The notes: generated by a model not told the origin, from the sequence alone. Shown: positions 42,399 to 51,340, counted from the stretch's first letter. The stretch: DNA of 57,983 bases from Streptomyces tendae (GCF_014650435.1 NZ_BMUY01000024.1:1-57983); one strand, 5' to 3'. Numbers and translations: made by a program.

Positions 42399-44957
42399 GT
42401 GAGTCGGTCGCCACAGGAAGAGGGCGCAATCAACGCGACCACGGCGCGGAACAAGCTGTACGCGCTGGTGAAGCTCGTCGAAGAGGAGGGGCGCACCACA
42501 GTGATCACCAAGCACAAGGTGCGCGCTCTACTGGCGCCGCTGGACCGGTTTCCGGCAGCCCGGAAGACCGATGCTTTCCCCGCCCACGTGCTGAGCACGG
42601 CGCAGAGGGACCTCGGTGACCTCATCACGCTGGCCGCCCAGGGCCAACCGCAAGTGCTCCTGCGGAACACAACTCCGGTCGCCGTACTGCTCCCCGCCAA
42701 CGTCTCCTCTGATGTCCTCTCGTCCGACCCGGCCGCGCACCCCGGCGCGGCGACCGCAGGAGGTGCGGTGAACAGCCAAGGCAACCAGGACCGCGGCAAG
42801 CGCAGGCTGGCCACGCTCGGCGACGCCATCGGGTCTGTACTCACCGATGGCACCGCCGTCGGCCCCAGCTTCGGGCTGCCTGGCCTGGACGCCGCAACGG
42901 GCGGTCTACAGCGGGGCAGACTGACGCTCGTGGCTGCTCGTCCGAGCGTCGGCGGAAGCCTGCTGGGTCTGGCGGCCGCGCGGAAGACGGCGCTTGTCGA
43001 CCACGCCCTGGTCCTGTATGCGGCGTCGGGACCGAATCGGGACGACATCTTCCGCCGGATCATCTCCGCCGAGACCGGCGGCGACTACCCGCGTCTGAAG
43101 CAGGGCCGCCTGACCGAGCAGGAACAGCAGGTCGCCCGCCAGCTGGTCCAGGCTGGCGACCTCTTGATGATCGACGACGGCAGTGACCTGACCGCCGAGG
43201 ACATCAAGGAAACCGCCCCGCACATGGAGGGCCTGGCCCTCGTGGTCGTGGACCGCCTGCAGACCGCCCCCAGCGCCCGCCTGCCGCTGTCCGGGGACCG
43301 CCTCCCCGAGGCATCCCAGGTTCTGGCCACTCTTGCGCGCACCCTGCATGTCCCGGTGCTCGCCATCGTGGACAGCGACGATCCCGCGCTCCTGGGTCCC
43401 CTGGACGCCGACGTCACGCTGACGCTCTCGCCGACCGAGGACCCTGGCAAGGTCCAGGTGACGGTCGCGGAGCGCGACTTCGGCACGATTGGCTCGGCGT
43501 GGCTGCAGCCCGACCTGCTCCACGCCCGCTTCCTCGACGCCGGAACCGCCCCCCTCGACCGCGTCGACAGCCCGGTGAGCCCGGGCCTCTCGGCGTCCGC
43601 CAGCGGAACGGCTGCGCTGGAACTGGCCGAAGCCGCCCTTCCCTACACCTCCGGCGGACACAAGGGGATCCCCTCCGGCTTCACCCACGAACTTGCAGCA
43701 TGGCGGACGGCGGTCGTCAATGGTGACCATGAAGCCCTGAAGGGGATCCTGCCGTCACTGCTCCAGGCCGCCGCAGCAGTAGCGGAGATGCCGGACACCC
43801 ATGAGGGGCAACGCCTCGCCGCCGCGCTGCGCCTCTATGCTGAGCCCGCCCCCGCCGATACCGCCGCACGCGCCGGTCAGGCCACTGCTGCCGGTGCCCT
43901 GGCTCACGCCCCGGCGGGCAGCGGACAGGCCCAGGACGAGATGGCGGAGTATGAGGAAGACGGCGAGGACAATCTGAAGCCGGGAGATGAGGAGGACGAG
44001 CCCGAGGGGCACGTCTTTCCGGCCCTCAAGATCCTCAAGGACGCCGTCAGCCGGTCGAAAATGCACCCGATCAAGGTCATCCGCAAGGAGGAGCGTGACA
44101 GCGGCCCGTGGCCGCTGATCAGCGAGCACATGGACGGCGAACCGCGCTGGGTCCACCCCGACGTCACAGCCACCCGCGTGCCCCACATCCGGGCGAACGG
44201 CAGGCGCGTGCGCCGCGACAAGCTCGACGTGCCCGACTCATTCGGCGAGGGCATGCTGTGCCTGATCGACCGCAACGGCAGCTTCCCCTCCGCCTGTTCG
44301 GCCGTTCCTCTCGCCCCGAACAAGCTCCTACACACCGGTCCGCTCGACGCGTACGACAAAAGCCAGGCCGGCATCTACCTCATTGACATCCCGGAGTGGG
44401 AGCGCACCGACATGCCGCACCCTCTGGGGCGGATCATCGACCGTCCCGACGAGGGCGGGCGGGTGTGGGTCACCACGCCCCACATCAAGCAGTTGGAGAA
44501 ACTCGTCCGGGACAAGCACCTTGCCGCCATGCCGACCATCTACGACTCCTGGACCGGGAAGTACAACGAGTCCCTCTTCAAGCCCTTCTACGAGGCCACC
44601 CGCAAGGCACGCACCGAACTCGTCCAGGCCGGCGGCGACCCCTACAAGGCGTACAAGACCCGACTGTCCATCGCGCTGCGCCTGCTGTGGCCCAAGCGCC
44701 CTGCACAGAAGTCCCCGTTCTGGCGGCCGGACTGGCGCATGAGCATGGTCGCCGAGGCCTCGGTCCGGCACTGGACCGTCGCGTTCAAGGCCGTCCAGGA
44801 AGGCCACACGCTCGTCGCGCTGCGCAACGTCGACCAGGCCATCTTCTGGACGCCGCCCGGCACACCGCCGTCCACGTACCGGATCGGGACCGGCTTCGGC
44901 GAAGTGAAGCGCAAGTTCGTCCGCGCCGGCGAGACCATCCTCGAAGGTGACGACTGA
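42399..44957 (+). CDS. Hybrid Phd-like/DnaB-like/family-B-polymerase-like protein
   Basis: The start is GTG 42399 after GGGGAGG; 852 residues. Residues 10-110 contain two Phd/YefM-like antitoxin segments (NATTARNKLYALVKLVEEEG and AQRDLGDLITLAAQGQPQVLL). A DnaB-like RecA domain follows (about 135-390), but its Walker A reads ARPSVGGSLL, with Gly186 in place of Lys. A charged linker (520-545) leads to a C-terminal domain resembling a DNA polymerase palm: DRNGSFPS (Asp624, motif A-like), AGIYLI, GRVWVTTP, a Lys753 segment (motif B-like), RPDW and LRNVDQAIF (Asp812, motif C-like). Family unnamed; it overlaps the next gene by one base. Confidence 0.7.
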   Translation: MSRSPQEEGAINATTARNKLYALVKLVEEEGRTTVITKHKVRALLAPLDRFPAARKTDAFPAHVLSTAQRDLGDLITLAAQGQPQVLLRNTTPVAVLLPANVSSDVLSSDPAAHPGAATAGGAVNSQGNQDRGKRRLATLGDAIGSVLTDGTAVGPSFGLPGLDAATGGLQRGRLTLVAARPSVGGSLLGLAAARKTALVDHALVLYAASGPNRDDIFRRIISAETGGDYPRLKQGRLTEQEQQVARQLVQAGDLLMIDDGSDLTAEDIKETAPHMEGLALVVVDRLQTAPSARLPLSGDRLPEASQVLATLARTLHVPVLAIVDSDDPALLGPLDADVTLTLSPTEDPGKVQVTVAERDFGTIGSAWLQPDLLHARFLDAGTAPLDRVDSPVSPGLSASASGTAALELAEAALPYTSGGHKGIPSGFTHELAAWRTAVVNGDHEALKGILPSLLQAAAAVAEMPDTHEGQRLAAALRLYAEPAPADTAARAGQATAAGALAHAPAGSGQAQDEMAEYEEDGEDNLKPGDEEDEPEGHVFPALKILKDAVSRSKMHPIKVIRKEERDSGPWPLISEHMDGEPRWVHPDVTATRVPHIRANGRRVRRDKLDVPDSFGEGMLCLIDRNGSFPSACSAVPLAPNKLLHTGPLDAYDKSQAGIYLIDIPEWERTDMPHPLGRIIDRPDEGGRVWVTTPHIKQLEKLVRDKHLAAMPTIYDSWTGKYNESLFKPFYEATRKARTELVQAGGDPYKAYKTRLSIALRLLWPKRPAQKSPFWRPDWRMSMVAEASVRHWTVAFKAVQEGHTLVALRNVDQAIFWTPPGTPPSTYRIGTGFGEVKRKFVRAGETILEGDD

Positions 44958-45529
44958 TGGCCGGCCCCACCGGACGCGGCGGCTCTCTGGGGGCCGCCCT
45001 CAACGACCTCCTGCGCTCCCAGGTCACCCCCCGCCACCGACTGTCGACATACAACGCCAAGCACTGGCACGCCCAACTCAGCCAGCTCACCGGGACCCAC
45101 CGCGGGCAGCAGGCCCTCGCTGACGCCGGCCTCCACGTGACAACCAAGACGCTGGTCAACTGGCTGGCCGACTCCGAGTACAACGTCCGCCGCAGCTACC
45201 TGGACATCATCCACACCGCGTACGAGAACGTCGCCGTCGTCCCCGCCGAACCGCTCCCCGACCGCGTCAAGGACGGCCAGTACGAGATCAGCGGCGTCGT
45301 CAAAACCGGGGACGACGAACGCACACGCGGCACCGTGCACGCCGCGCCCCTGCGGATCGACGGCAGCAGGGGTGACTGGGACGCGATCGAGGAACTCTGG
45401 CTCGCCGGTGAACTCGCCGACGACGAGTTCGAGGACCACTTCATCGACGACGTCATCGTCGAAGACATCGGCGAAGGCACCGACGGCTGGGAGTTTCCCG
45501 GCGCCTCGTACTCCGTCGAAGTCCGGTAG
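44957..45529 (+). CDS. HTH protein resembling Tpg terminal protein
   Basis: The product (190 residues) starts at ATG 44957, overlapping the previous TGA by one base. Residues 28-85 look like an HTH/replication-recognition unit (GQQALADAGLHVTTKTLVNWLADSE). Residues 100-130 (GVVKTGDDERTRGTV) parallel the GTTDDARxRxLTV segment of Streptomyces Tpg, and the acidic C-terminus (ELADDEFEDHFIDDVIVED) also resembles Tpg. Tpg primes and caps linear telomeres through a covalent residue. Homology is weak and by eye. An unrelated regulator is the alternative. Confidence 0.5.
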   Translation: MAGPTGRGGSLGAALNDLLRSQVTPRHRLSTYNAKHWHAQLSQLTGTHRGQQALADAGLHVTTKTLVNWLADSEYNVRRSYLDIIHTAYENVAVVPAEPLPDRVKDGQYEISGVVKTGDDERTRGTVHAAPLRIDGSRGDWDAIEELWLAGELADDEFEDHFIDDVIVEDIGEGTDGWEFPGASYSVEVR

Positions 45530-45672
45530 CACGCACGAGCAGCCGAACCGCCCTCCACGCGATCACGTTCACCGCGGGCGGGCACACGGCGGTGTTCCCG
45601 GCGATCGCCTGCCCGACAGCACCAGCCGACCGGCGCCCCTAGCGCGGCCGCCATCGAGGGAAGGACCGAGAC

Positions 45673-45939
45673 GTGAACGGACGCTGCCTCCGCTGCACGG
45701 AGCCGCATCACGTCCGCATCCGACGAGTCGACAAGATCAGCAACCACGACTACCCCACAAGCGGCGCCCCCCTACAGGGTGTGGCCTCCGGCCGCGGCCG
45801 GCCCCTCTGTCCCATCGACGGGTTCGTGGTCACCCCCGGCCAGACCGGCGTCCAGCTCGACCGCCCCATGCACCTGATCTTCCGGCCCGGCGAATTCGGC
45901 AGAAGACCGTGGAGGACCGGGGCAGGGGAGCCATGCTGA
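45673..45939 (+). CDS. Small hypothetical protein with Cys pairs
   Basis: The frame starts at GTG 45673 after GAGGGAAGG and encodes 88 residues. CLRCTEPHHVRI near the N-terminus and a later Cys suggest a small zinc site, though the spacing does not match a named family. Its stop overlaps the next gene's ATG. No function can be assigned. Confidence 0.5.
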   Translation: MNGRCLRCTEPHHVRIRRVDKISNHDYPTSGAPLQGVASGRGRPLCPIDGFVVTPGQTGVQLDRPMHLIFRPGEFGRRPWRTGAGEPC

Positions 45940-46478
45940 ATCCCGCGGGCGCCGAGGGCGTCCCGACCGACGCAACCCCCCTCCCCGGCCCCGTCGACGA
46001 CGTCGCCGCCATCAGGCCGACGTCCCCCGCCGAACAAGTGCTCGTGGACTTCCTGGAAGCGCATCTCGCCCTGCAGCATCACCTGGGCTTCGACGGCACT
46101 GCCGGGTGGAAGCACAGCTCGGTGTACGACCTCGTGGCCGTGCACGGCCGCTGGAGCTCCCCCGCCCCCCTCCCGGCCGAGGTGCGGCCGCGCCCGGCGC
46201 GGCACTGCTTCGCCAACGCGGCAGCGACTGAACGGGAGCACCCGCGCCTGACCTACACCGAAGGCTTCGCCGTCCCGACCGACAGCCCCGTGCCAACAGC
46301 CCACGCCTGGTGCACCGACCCGGACGGCCGCGTCATCGACCCGACCTGGTCCGAGCTCGGAGGCAGCGCGTACCTGGGAATCAGACTCCCGTCGCACCTA
46401 CGGCCACACCCACCCCACAACTGGGGCGTCCTTGAAGCGCCCGACTCCCTGTACCCCCTGCTACGAAGTGGCTTGTGA
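45933..46478 (+). CDS. Cys-His-Asp-type small protein
   Basis: The product (181 residues, ATG 45933 after AGGGGAG) has a central domain with an ordered Cys-His-Asp set: HCFANAAAT (about 90), TAHAWCTDPDG (about 128) and RVIDPTWSEL (about 137). This spacing is typical of phage-associated papain-like or transglutaminase-like proteins of unknown role. There is no signal peptide. It overlaps the Cys-pair gene by stop/start, so the two are coupled. Cleavage or cross-linking activity is unproven. Confidence 0.55.
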   Translation: MLNPAGAEGVPTDATPLPGPVDDVAAIRPTSPAEQVLVDFLEAHLALQHHLGFDGTAGWKHSSVYDLVAVHGRWSSPAPLPAEVRPRPARHCFANAAATEREHPRLTYTEGFAVPTDSPVPTAHAWCTDPDGRVIDPTWSELGGSAYLGIRLPSHLRPHPPHNWGVLEAPDSLYPLLRSGL

Positions 46479-46819
46479 GCCGGACTCGTCTCGAGGTGCA
46501 CTCTGCGGGCATCGGGATACGGCGTACCAACGACGCCCCGACGCCGGACCGCGTGGCAGTCACCGTCCAACGACACCCGAGCTGTCACATCAGCTCAGGC
46601 CGGTCCCGTGACGTGGAAGTGGAAAAGGGGGCGAGATCGGTCTCCCGGCCGGCTCCCCGCACGCTGCCCAAGCAGATGACGGCCCGGCCCTCCCGGTACG
46701 CGTGCAGCGCGACCGAGCCGGAGCGCTACCGCGCGAGGTCGAGGGACTGGAGTGCTGGGCGAGCAGGGTGGAGTCGGACATCGGGCCCGGCGCGGCTGCG
46801 GCGCGAGCTGCACTCGCCA
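46479..46819. other. Gap before the IS110 relic, no gene seen
   Basis: About 340 bases hold no convincing gene. The 3' side merges into the decayed N-terminal half of the IS110 transposase. No terminator was recognised. Confidence 0.35.
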
Positions 46820-47505
46820 GCCGCCCCGACGCCTGCCCGCTCCGCCCACCTCATTCGGACTCAGCTCCAGGCCACGCTCAAACGGGCCGGACGCCAGCGC
46901 GGCATCGAGGCGGAGGCCGACCGGCTCCGCGCGATCTTCGGCGCTGACTGGGCCCACCAGCCCGCGCTGGTCGAGGACGCGTTCGGCAAGCAGATGCTCG
47001 CGCTCCTGGTCCAGTTGGAGGCCGCATGCGTGGCCGCAGACCAGCTCGCCAAGGCTGTGGAAGAGGCTTTTCTCAGCACCCGGACGCTGAGATCATCCTC
47101 AGCTTCCCCGGCCTCGGCACCCAGCTCGGCGCCCGGGTGCTCGCCGAGATCGGAGATGACCGGAATCGGTTCGCCGACGCCCGTGGCCTGAAGGCATACG
47201 CCGGCTCCTCGCCCATCACCAAAGCGTCCGGGAAGAAGTCCTCCGTCACCCGCCGATGGATCAAGAACGACCGTCTCAACCACGTCGGCTACCTCTGGGC
47301 CTTCTCTGCGATCACCGCCTCGACCGGCGCGAAAGCCCACTGCCGACGCCGCCGCGACCAGGGCGACTGGCACGCCTCAGCCCAGCGCAACCTCTTCAAC
47401 CGCATGATCGGCCAGCTCTTCCACTGCCTCCAACACGGGGTTAGCCTCGACGAAGCAGTCGCCTTCCCCATGGCGCCCGAGGCTCTCGCGGCACGAGTCC
47501 GTCAG
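46820..47505 (+). pseudogene. IS110-family transposase with single-base frameshift
   Basis: In one frame the strand reads LIRTQLQATLKRAGRQRGIEAE and AFGKQMLALLVQLEAAC up to about 47073. In the next frame it continues with HPDAEIILSFPGLGTQLGARVLAE, RFADARGLKAYAGSSPITKASGKK, KNDRLNHVGYLWAF and AQRNLFNRMIGQLFHCLQ, which are IS110 Transposase_20 features. One base is lost at about 47065-47075. The DEDD N-terminal domain is incomplete. The relic ends at the minus-strand PH-like gene. Confidence 0.8.
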
Positions 47506-47790
47506 CCACCAACCGCGCGGGACCAACGCTCCCGGATGACGCGCAACTTCTGCTCGAACTCGGCATCCCGCATCCGGCTGGCGAAGGCCCCGGGGATCGT
47601 GAGCGAGCGCCCACGGACCCGGACGGCCCGCAGTTCCCACCGGAATCCACCACGCGTCTGGTGCTGCCGTTTTTCGATCCGCGTGATCTCACTACAAGGA
47701 ATCGAGCGACGACCGACGAACGTGCGGATGTCATGTAGGTCACCCCAAGGGCCCGCAGGTGAAGTCGAACGGTCACGTAAATACCCCCGT
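47502..47790 (-). pseudogene. PH-domain-like (bacterial) gene remnant
   Basis: The minus strand ends at TGA 47502 with a PH-like C-terminus: DIRTFVGRRSIPCSEITRI, TRGGFRWELRAVRVRGRSL, TIPGAFASRMRDAEFEQKL. The N-terminal part (GIYVTVRLHLRALGVTYM) is in another frame upstream, so a frameshift near 47735 breaks the gene. It resembles the YdbS-like bPH proteins of actinomycetes. The IS110 relic adjoins its end. Confidence 0.6.
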
Positions 47791-48285
47791 GCCCGTTGAA
47801 GATGGCGAACTGGGCAAGGGGCGCTTGTCGCGATCGTGAGTGTGGCACCTGGCATGGACCGGGGAGGTAAGAATGCCGAAAGTCAGAAGGGGCGGGCAGT
47901 GCGGCGACAACACCGCATACCCGAGCCAGACGATGTCCAGGCGCCACCCCGGCCCCGCACAGAGCAACTCTTCGTGGCCCCGACCCCGGGCCGGCGTGGA
48001 AGAGCCGCGCTGATCGGTGGAAGGCCCTCTGATCCCGTCGCCGGAACCCTGATCGCCCGCGCCTCGACGCTGCGCGTCGCCGCAGTACATCGAGCTTCGT
48101 CGTTGCGCAGGACTGCCCAACTCGCATTCGGAGCCACCAGCTTCGAGAAGGCCACCCGCCGAGCGAAATGGCTCCGCATGTGCGAATTGCCAGGAGCACC
48201 GTGCGCGGGGAGGCGCCGGCGCGTGACGATGTCAGGGAAGAGGGTGGCAGGTGACGTGGCCGTGCCGCGTCAATAGAGTGACGGG
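47791..48285. other. Region between relics and the DUF3846-like gene, no gene seen
   Basis: No gene on either strand carries signals I trust in these 495 bases. The downstream ATG at 48286 has only a moderate ribosome binding site (GACGGG). Confidence 0.35.
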
Positions 48286-48648
48286 ATGGGACTCTTCAAT
48301 CGGAACAAGGCGACGTCCGGCCTGCTGCTCGTGTCCGACAGGGGCATCCAGCAGGTAAAGACCGCGTCGTACGGGATGGATCTCGTGCAGGAGGTCGCTC
48401 GTCTTCTCGGTTCGGAGCACGTACGCTCCACCAAGCTCGGTGAGGAGCTCACCCTCTGGTACACCGAGGACGGCCCGGGTCAGGCGCGCTCCGGCCCGCC
48501 CAACGCCGTGGCCAGCCGGCTCGCGGCCGATCACGGCGCGGCGCCCGTCGCCGGTCCCGCCGTCGTCACCGGTCCGCTGTTGTACGGCAGCCCGTACCCG
48601 CTGGGCGCCGAGGCGATCACGCAGGTCTCGGAGCGTCTGCGCGGATAG
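48286..48648 (+). CDS. DUF3846-like small protein
   Basis: The product (120 residues) starts at ATG 48286. A compact middle segment VRSTKLGEELTLWYTEDG is followed by PPNAVASRLAADHG and GPAVVTGPLLYGSPYPLG. The order (an acidic strand, then N-A-V-A-S-R-L-A, then GPxVVTG) is the DUF3846 pattern seen in phage and plasmid proteins. Its role is unknown. It is convergent with the multi-domain gene that follows. Confidence 0.6.
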   Translation: MGLFNRNKATSGLLLVSDRGIQQVKTASYGMDLVQEVARLLGSEHVRSTKLGEELTLWYTEDGPGQARSGPPNAVASRLAADHGAAPVAGPAVVTGPLLYGSPYPLGAEAITQVSERLRG

Positions 48649-48655
48649 CCGCGGC

Positions 48656-50437
48656 TCAGCCGGCCATGGCCGCCACGATGCGGGGCAGGAGTACGGCGTT
48701 GGCGCTGTCGAGGGACACCCTCACCGGCTGCTGCCTGCCCCGCTCATGGATCCACACCAGGCCGTCCGCGACCTCGACGTCCGTGAGCGACCCCCAATCG
48801 GCCTCCATAACCCCGCGCAGCGTGAGCCCGCTGCGGTGCACGCGCATCTCGCCGATGGTGAACGACCCGCCGCGCCGGATCAGGTCGAGACGATCCGCGA
48901 GCAGTCGGGGCTCGAGGACGCGCTGCGCGAACTCGACCAGGGCCAGCCACGCTTCGGGGGCCTCTGCCCTCTTGCCGCCCTTGCTCCAGATCAGATTTCC
49001 CAGGCTCTTCGGTGAGTTCCCGTATCTGCCCACGCCGAACGTGTACGTATTCGTGTACGTGGAGGGAACCAGGAAGCCCAGGTGTTTGGTCCGCGAGACG
49101 GGATACCGGACCCACTCGATCTCCTCCCAGGCCAGCGAGTCACGGCCGTACGTGATCCGCTGCCGGTCGGCGACCACGTGTGTCGTCCAGCCGACCAGAC
49201 TGTCCACGAAGGGGCGCTCGGGGGCCGCCTGACGCGGGGGGACGGACCGCTCGGGCGCGGTGCGCGGGGCTGCCGTGCGCCGGTCGTTCGCCCCGGCATA
49301 GGCCCGCAGCCACGCCGGTACCCCGGCCCGCGGGTAGGCGGCGAGGTCGTTGCGGTAGTGCGTGGGGGCGAGCAACTGCCCGTCGGGGAGCCGTTCGTCA
49401 CCATAGTCGTACTGGGTGGAGACCTGGGCCTGGCCGCCGGGCCCTTTGGTGACGGCGACGATCAGACGCAGCCACGGACCGGCAGGCATGGCGGCCGCGA
49501 GGTGGCGCTGGCGGCGTACGAGGAGGGCTATTTGCTCCGGCACCCGTGCCTCCAGGGGCCGTTCGTGCTGCCAGAAGCACAGATCGGCCGTCTCGGCGGA
49601 GACGGCGCAGGAGAACGCTGCCACCATGCGCTCCCACCGCTGTGGTCCGCACAGCGCCAGCTGGCGGGCGATCTCGTCGGTCAGCGCGGTCACGCGGGCC
49701 GCCGTCACGTCCTCGGGCGGGGTGCCGACGACGGTGAAGTCCGTGATCGCGCCCGGCTGCCCGGACCGGGCATCGAGGCGCTCGAACTCCGCCTTGAGGT
49801 CGTTCATGAAAGCCTCCTCGGCGGGCGGACGCCGTACGAAGGCATCCTCCGCGGTGAACAGGGCGTCGGCCTGTTCGGGCGGGATCGCGGAGGTGAGCTC
49901 CTTGATGCGCCCCGTGTCGCCGACCATGAACACCGAACGGCCGACGGGTATGTCGAGGAAGGCCATGGGATCGCTGTCGTCGACGTCGACGGGTGCGTAC
50001 ACTCTCCAGCCCGCGGCGAACCGATCCGCCACCAGGCCCTGGGTCGGGTAGTCCAGGCCGCCGGTGGCGATGTGCTCCTGGACCAGGGCGATGGCGCGCC
50101 GCTCGTCGATGCGTCCTGTCGCACCCGGCTGCGGGGCCCTGCCCAGCGGATGGCTCGGGTCCGCCCCGTCTGGGCCCGGGTAGTGGTGAGTGAGCTCGAA
50201 CCACAGGCGCATCTCGTCAGCGGTCACCGCGTCGGTCCCGGGGCTCACAGCGTCCCACGTACCTCCGGGATCGCGGGCGTAGAGCCCGACGGACTCCCCC
50301 TGGGAGACGGTCACGTAGTCGCAGGCATGGAGATCTCCGTACGCGGCGACCCAGGCGAGCGATGGCGCGGTGGGGCGCTCCTCGCGCGCGATCTCCCTGC
50401 CGTCCATGCCCACCGCGGCCAGTACATGGCGGGACAT
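48656..50437 (-). CDS. Multi-domain protein with YrhB/Imm35- and YezG/DUF600-like immunity segments
   Basis: The start is ATG 50437 after GGGAGTGG; 593 residues. Residues 100-210 resemble the YrhB/immunity-protein-35 family (ALVQEHIATGGL, WRVYAPVDVDD, GDTGRIKEL). A middle section (about 220-380: QRWERMVAAFSCAVSAETAD) has the YezG/DUF600 immunity outline. Residues 400-590 look like a PH-type beta barrel (RITYGRDSLAWEEIEWVRYP...WGSLTDVEVADG). No signal peptide or toxin domain is seen. It could neutralise several polymorphic toxins, but that is inferred. Confidence 0.55.
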   Translation of the reverse strand: MSRHVLAAVGMDGREIAREERPTAPSLAWVAAYGDLHACDYVTVSQGESVGLYARDPGGTWDAVSPGTDAVTADEMRLWFELTHHYPGPDGADPSHPLGRAPQPGATGRIDERRAIALVQEHIATGGLDYPTQGLVADRFAAGWRVYAPVDVDDSDPMAFLDIPVGRSVFMVGDTGRIKELTSAIPPEQADALFTAEDAFVRRPPAEEAFMNDLKAEFERLDARSGQPGAITDFTVVGTPPEDVTAARVTALTDEIARQLALCGPQRWERMVAAFSCAVSAETADLCFWQHERPLEARVPEQIALLVRRQRHLAAAMPAGPWLRLIVAVTKGPGGQAQVSTQYDYGDERLPDGQLLAPTHYRNDLAAYPRAGVPAWLRAYAGANDRRTAAPRTAPERSVPPRQAAPERPFVDSLVGWTTHVVADRQRITYGRDSLAWEEIEWVRYPVSRTKHLGFLVPSTYTNTYTFGVGRYGNSPKSLGNLIWSKGGKRAEAPEAWLALVEFAQRVLEPRLLADRLDLIRRGGSFTIGEMRVHRSGLTLRGVMEADWGSLTDVEVADGLVWIHERGRQQPVRVSLDSANAVLLPRIVAAMAG

Positions 50438-50980
50438 CAGCACCACTCCCTCGCAGACACGGGGCCACGACCGTAGCCCAAGGCGACCATCGGGGTGAAG
50501 AAGGACACCGCAGCAAGCGCCGGTCAGGCCGCTGCTGCCAGCCCCCTGTCCACGTACCGGCGGACAACGGAAGACCCCCAACAACGCAGCGGAGGACGAG
50601 GAAGACGGCGAGGACTGGCTGAAGCCGGGCGGCGAGGAGGACAAGCCCGAGGGGCACGTCTTCCCCGCTCTGAGGATCCTCATGGACGCGGTCGGCCACT
50701 CGAAGATGCACCCGATCCCCGTCATCCGCAAGGAGGAGCGCGACAGCGGCCCGTGGCCACTGATCAGCGAGCACATGGACGGCGAGCCCCGCTGGGTCCA
50801 CCCCGACGTCACCGCCACCCGCGTGCCCCATATCCGGGCGAACGGCAGGCTGAGACACCAGGTACGACCAAGACCCGTCAAGTCCCCGTCACCCGAAGGG
50901 ATTGCTGTCAGTCGGCGATCTCCTACGCTCCGTGGGCGTGCCGTACCGTTTGCGGACTGCGCTTGCTCAGGGGAGGGCGG
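50438..50980. other. Region with partial copy of the polymerase-like gene
   Basis: No intact gene is present. The main content is the direct repeat at 50503-50850 (next entry). After it the sequence is non-coding up to the WhiB start, whose ribosome binding site is GGGAGGGCGG at 50971. Confidence 0.5.
50503..50850 (+). pseudogene. Partial second copy of the Phd/DnaB/polymerase-like gene
   Basis: This stretch is a direct copy of about 43857-44205. Shared residues include DGED-LKPG, EEDxPEGHVFPAL, HSKMHPI-VIRKEERDSGPWPL, and VTATRVPHIRANGR. The DNA is clearly diverged, so this is not a recent duplication. The frame breaks off before the motif A segment. It shows that the family existed in at least two versions on this replicon. 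Confidence 0.8.
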
Positions 50981-51340
50981 GTGGCTGACCGGGGAGAGGA
51001 CGGCTTAGGGGTGATCGGGGAAGAGCGGGAGATCTGGGGTGAGGGAGCGGCCTGCCGCACCGCTGATCCGGACGAGCTGTTCGTCGAGGGCGCGGCCCAG
51101 AACCGGGCCAAGGCCCTCTGCACCGGCTGCCCGGTGCGCACCGAGTGCCTTGCCTATGCCCTCGACCACCGGATCGAGCATGGAATCTGGGGTGGGATGA
51201 CCGAGCGCGATCGGCGGGCCCTTCTGAGGCGGCGCCCGCTGGTCACGTCCTGGCGCCGCTTGCTGGAGGCCGCGCGGTCCGAGCATGATCGGTTCGTCCG
51301 TCCCGAAGATGACGCGCCGGACTGGGAAGCCACCGCTTGA
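50981..51340 (+). CDS. WhiB-family transcription factor
   Basis: The start is GTG 50981, six bases after GGGAGG; 119 residues. The four cluster Cys are in AACRTADPDELF, ALCTGCPVRTECLAYA, and the G-[IV]-W-G-G turn (GIWGGMTE) follows. These coordinate a 4Fe-4S cluster; WhiB proteins bind the sigma factor SigA and regulate differentiation or stress genes. The C-terminal 40 residues are Arg/Pro-rich. The subtype resembles WblE-like proteins, but this is not certain. Confidence 0.88.
   Translation: MADRGEDGLGVIGEEREIWGEGAACRTADPDELFVEGAAQNRAKALCTGCPVRTECLAYALDHRIEHGIWGGMTERDRRALLRRRPLVTSWRRLLEAARSEHDRFVRPEDDAPDWEATA

Noticed and set aside
47836..48276. A 146-codon plus-strand frame
   Set aside because: Arg-rich, no motif, no ribosome binding site.
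50438..50881. N-terminal extension of the 593-residue immunity-like protein to ATG 50881
   Set aside because: That stretch is antisense to the partial polymerase-like copy; ATG 50437 has a good ribosome binding site.
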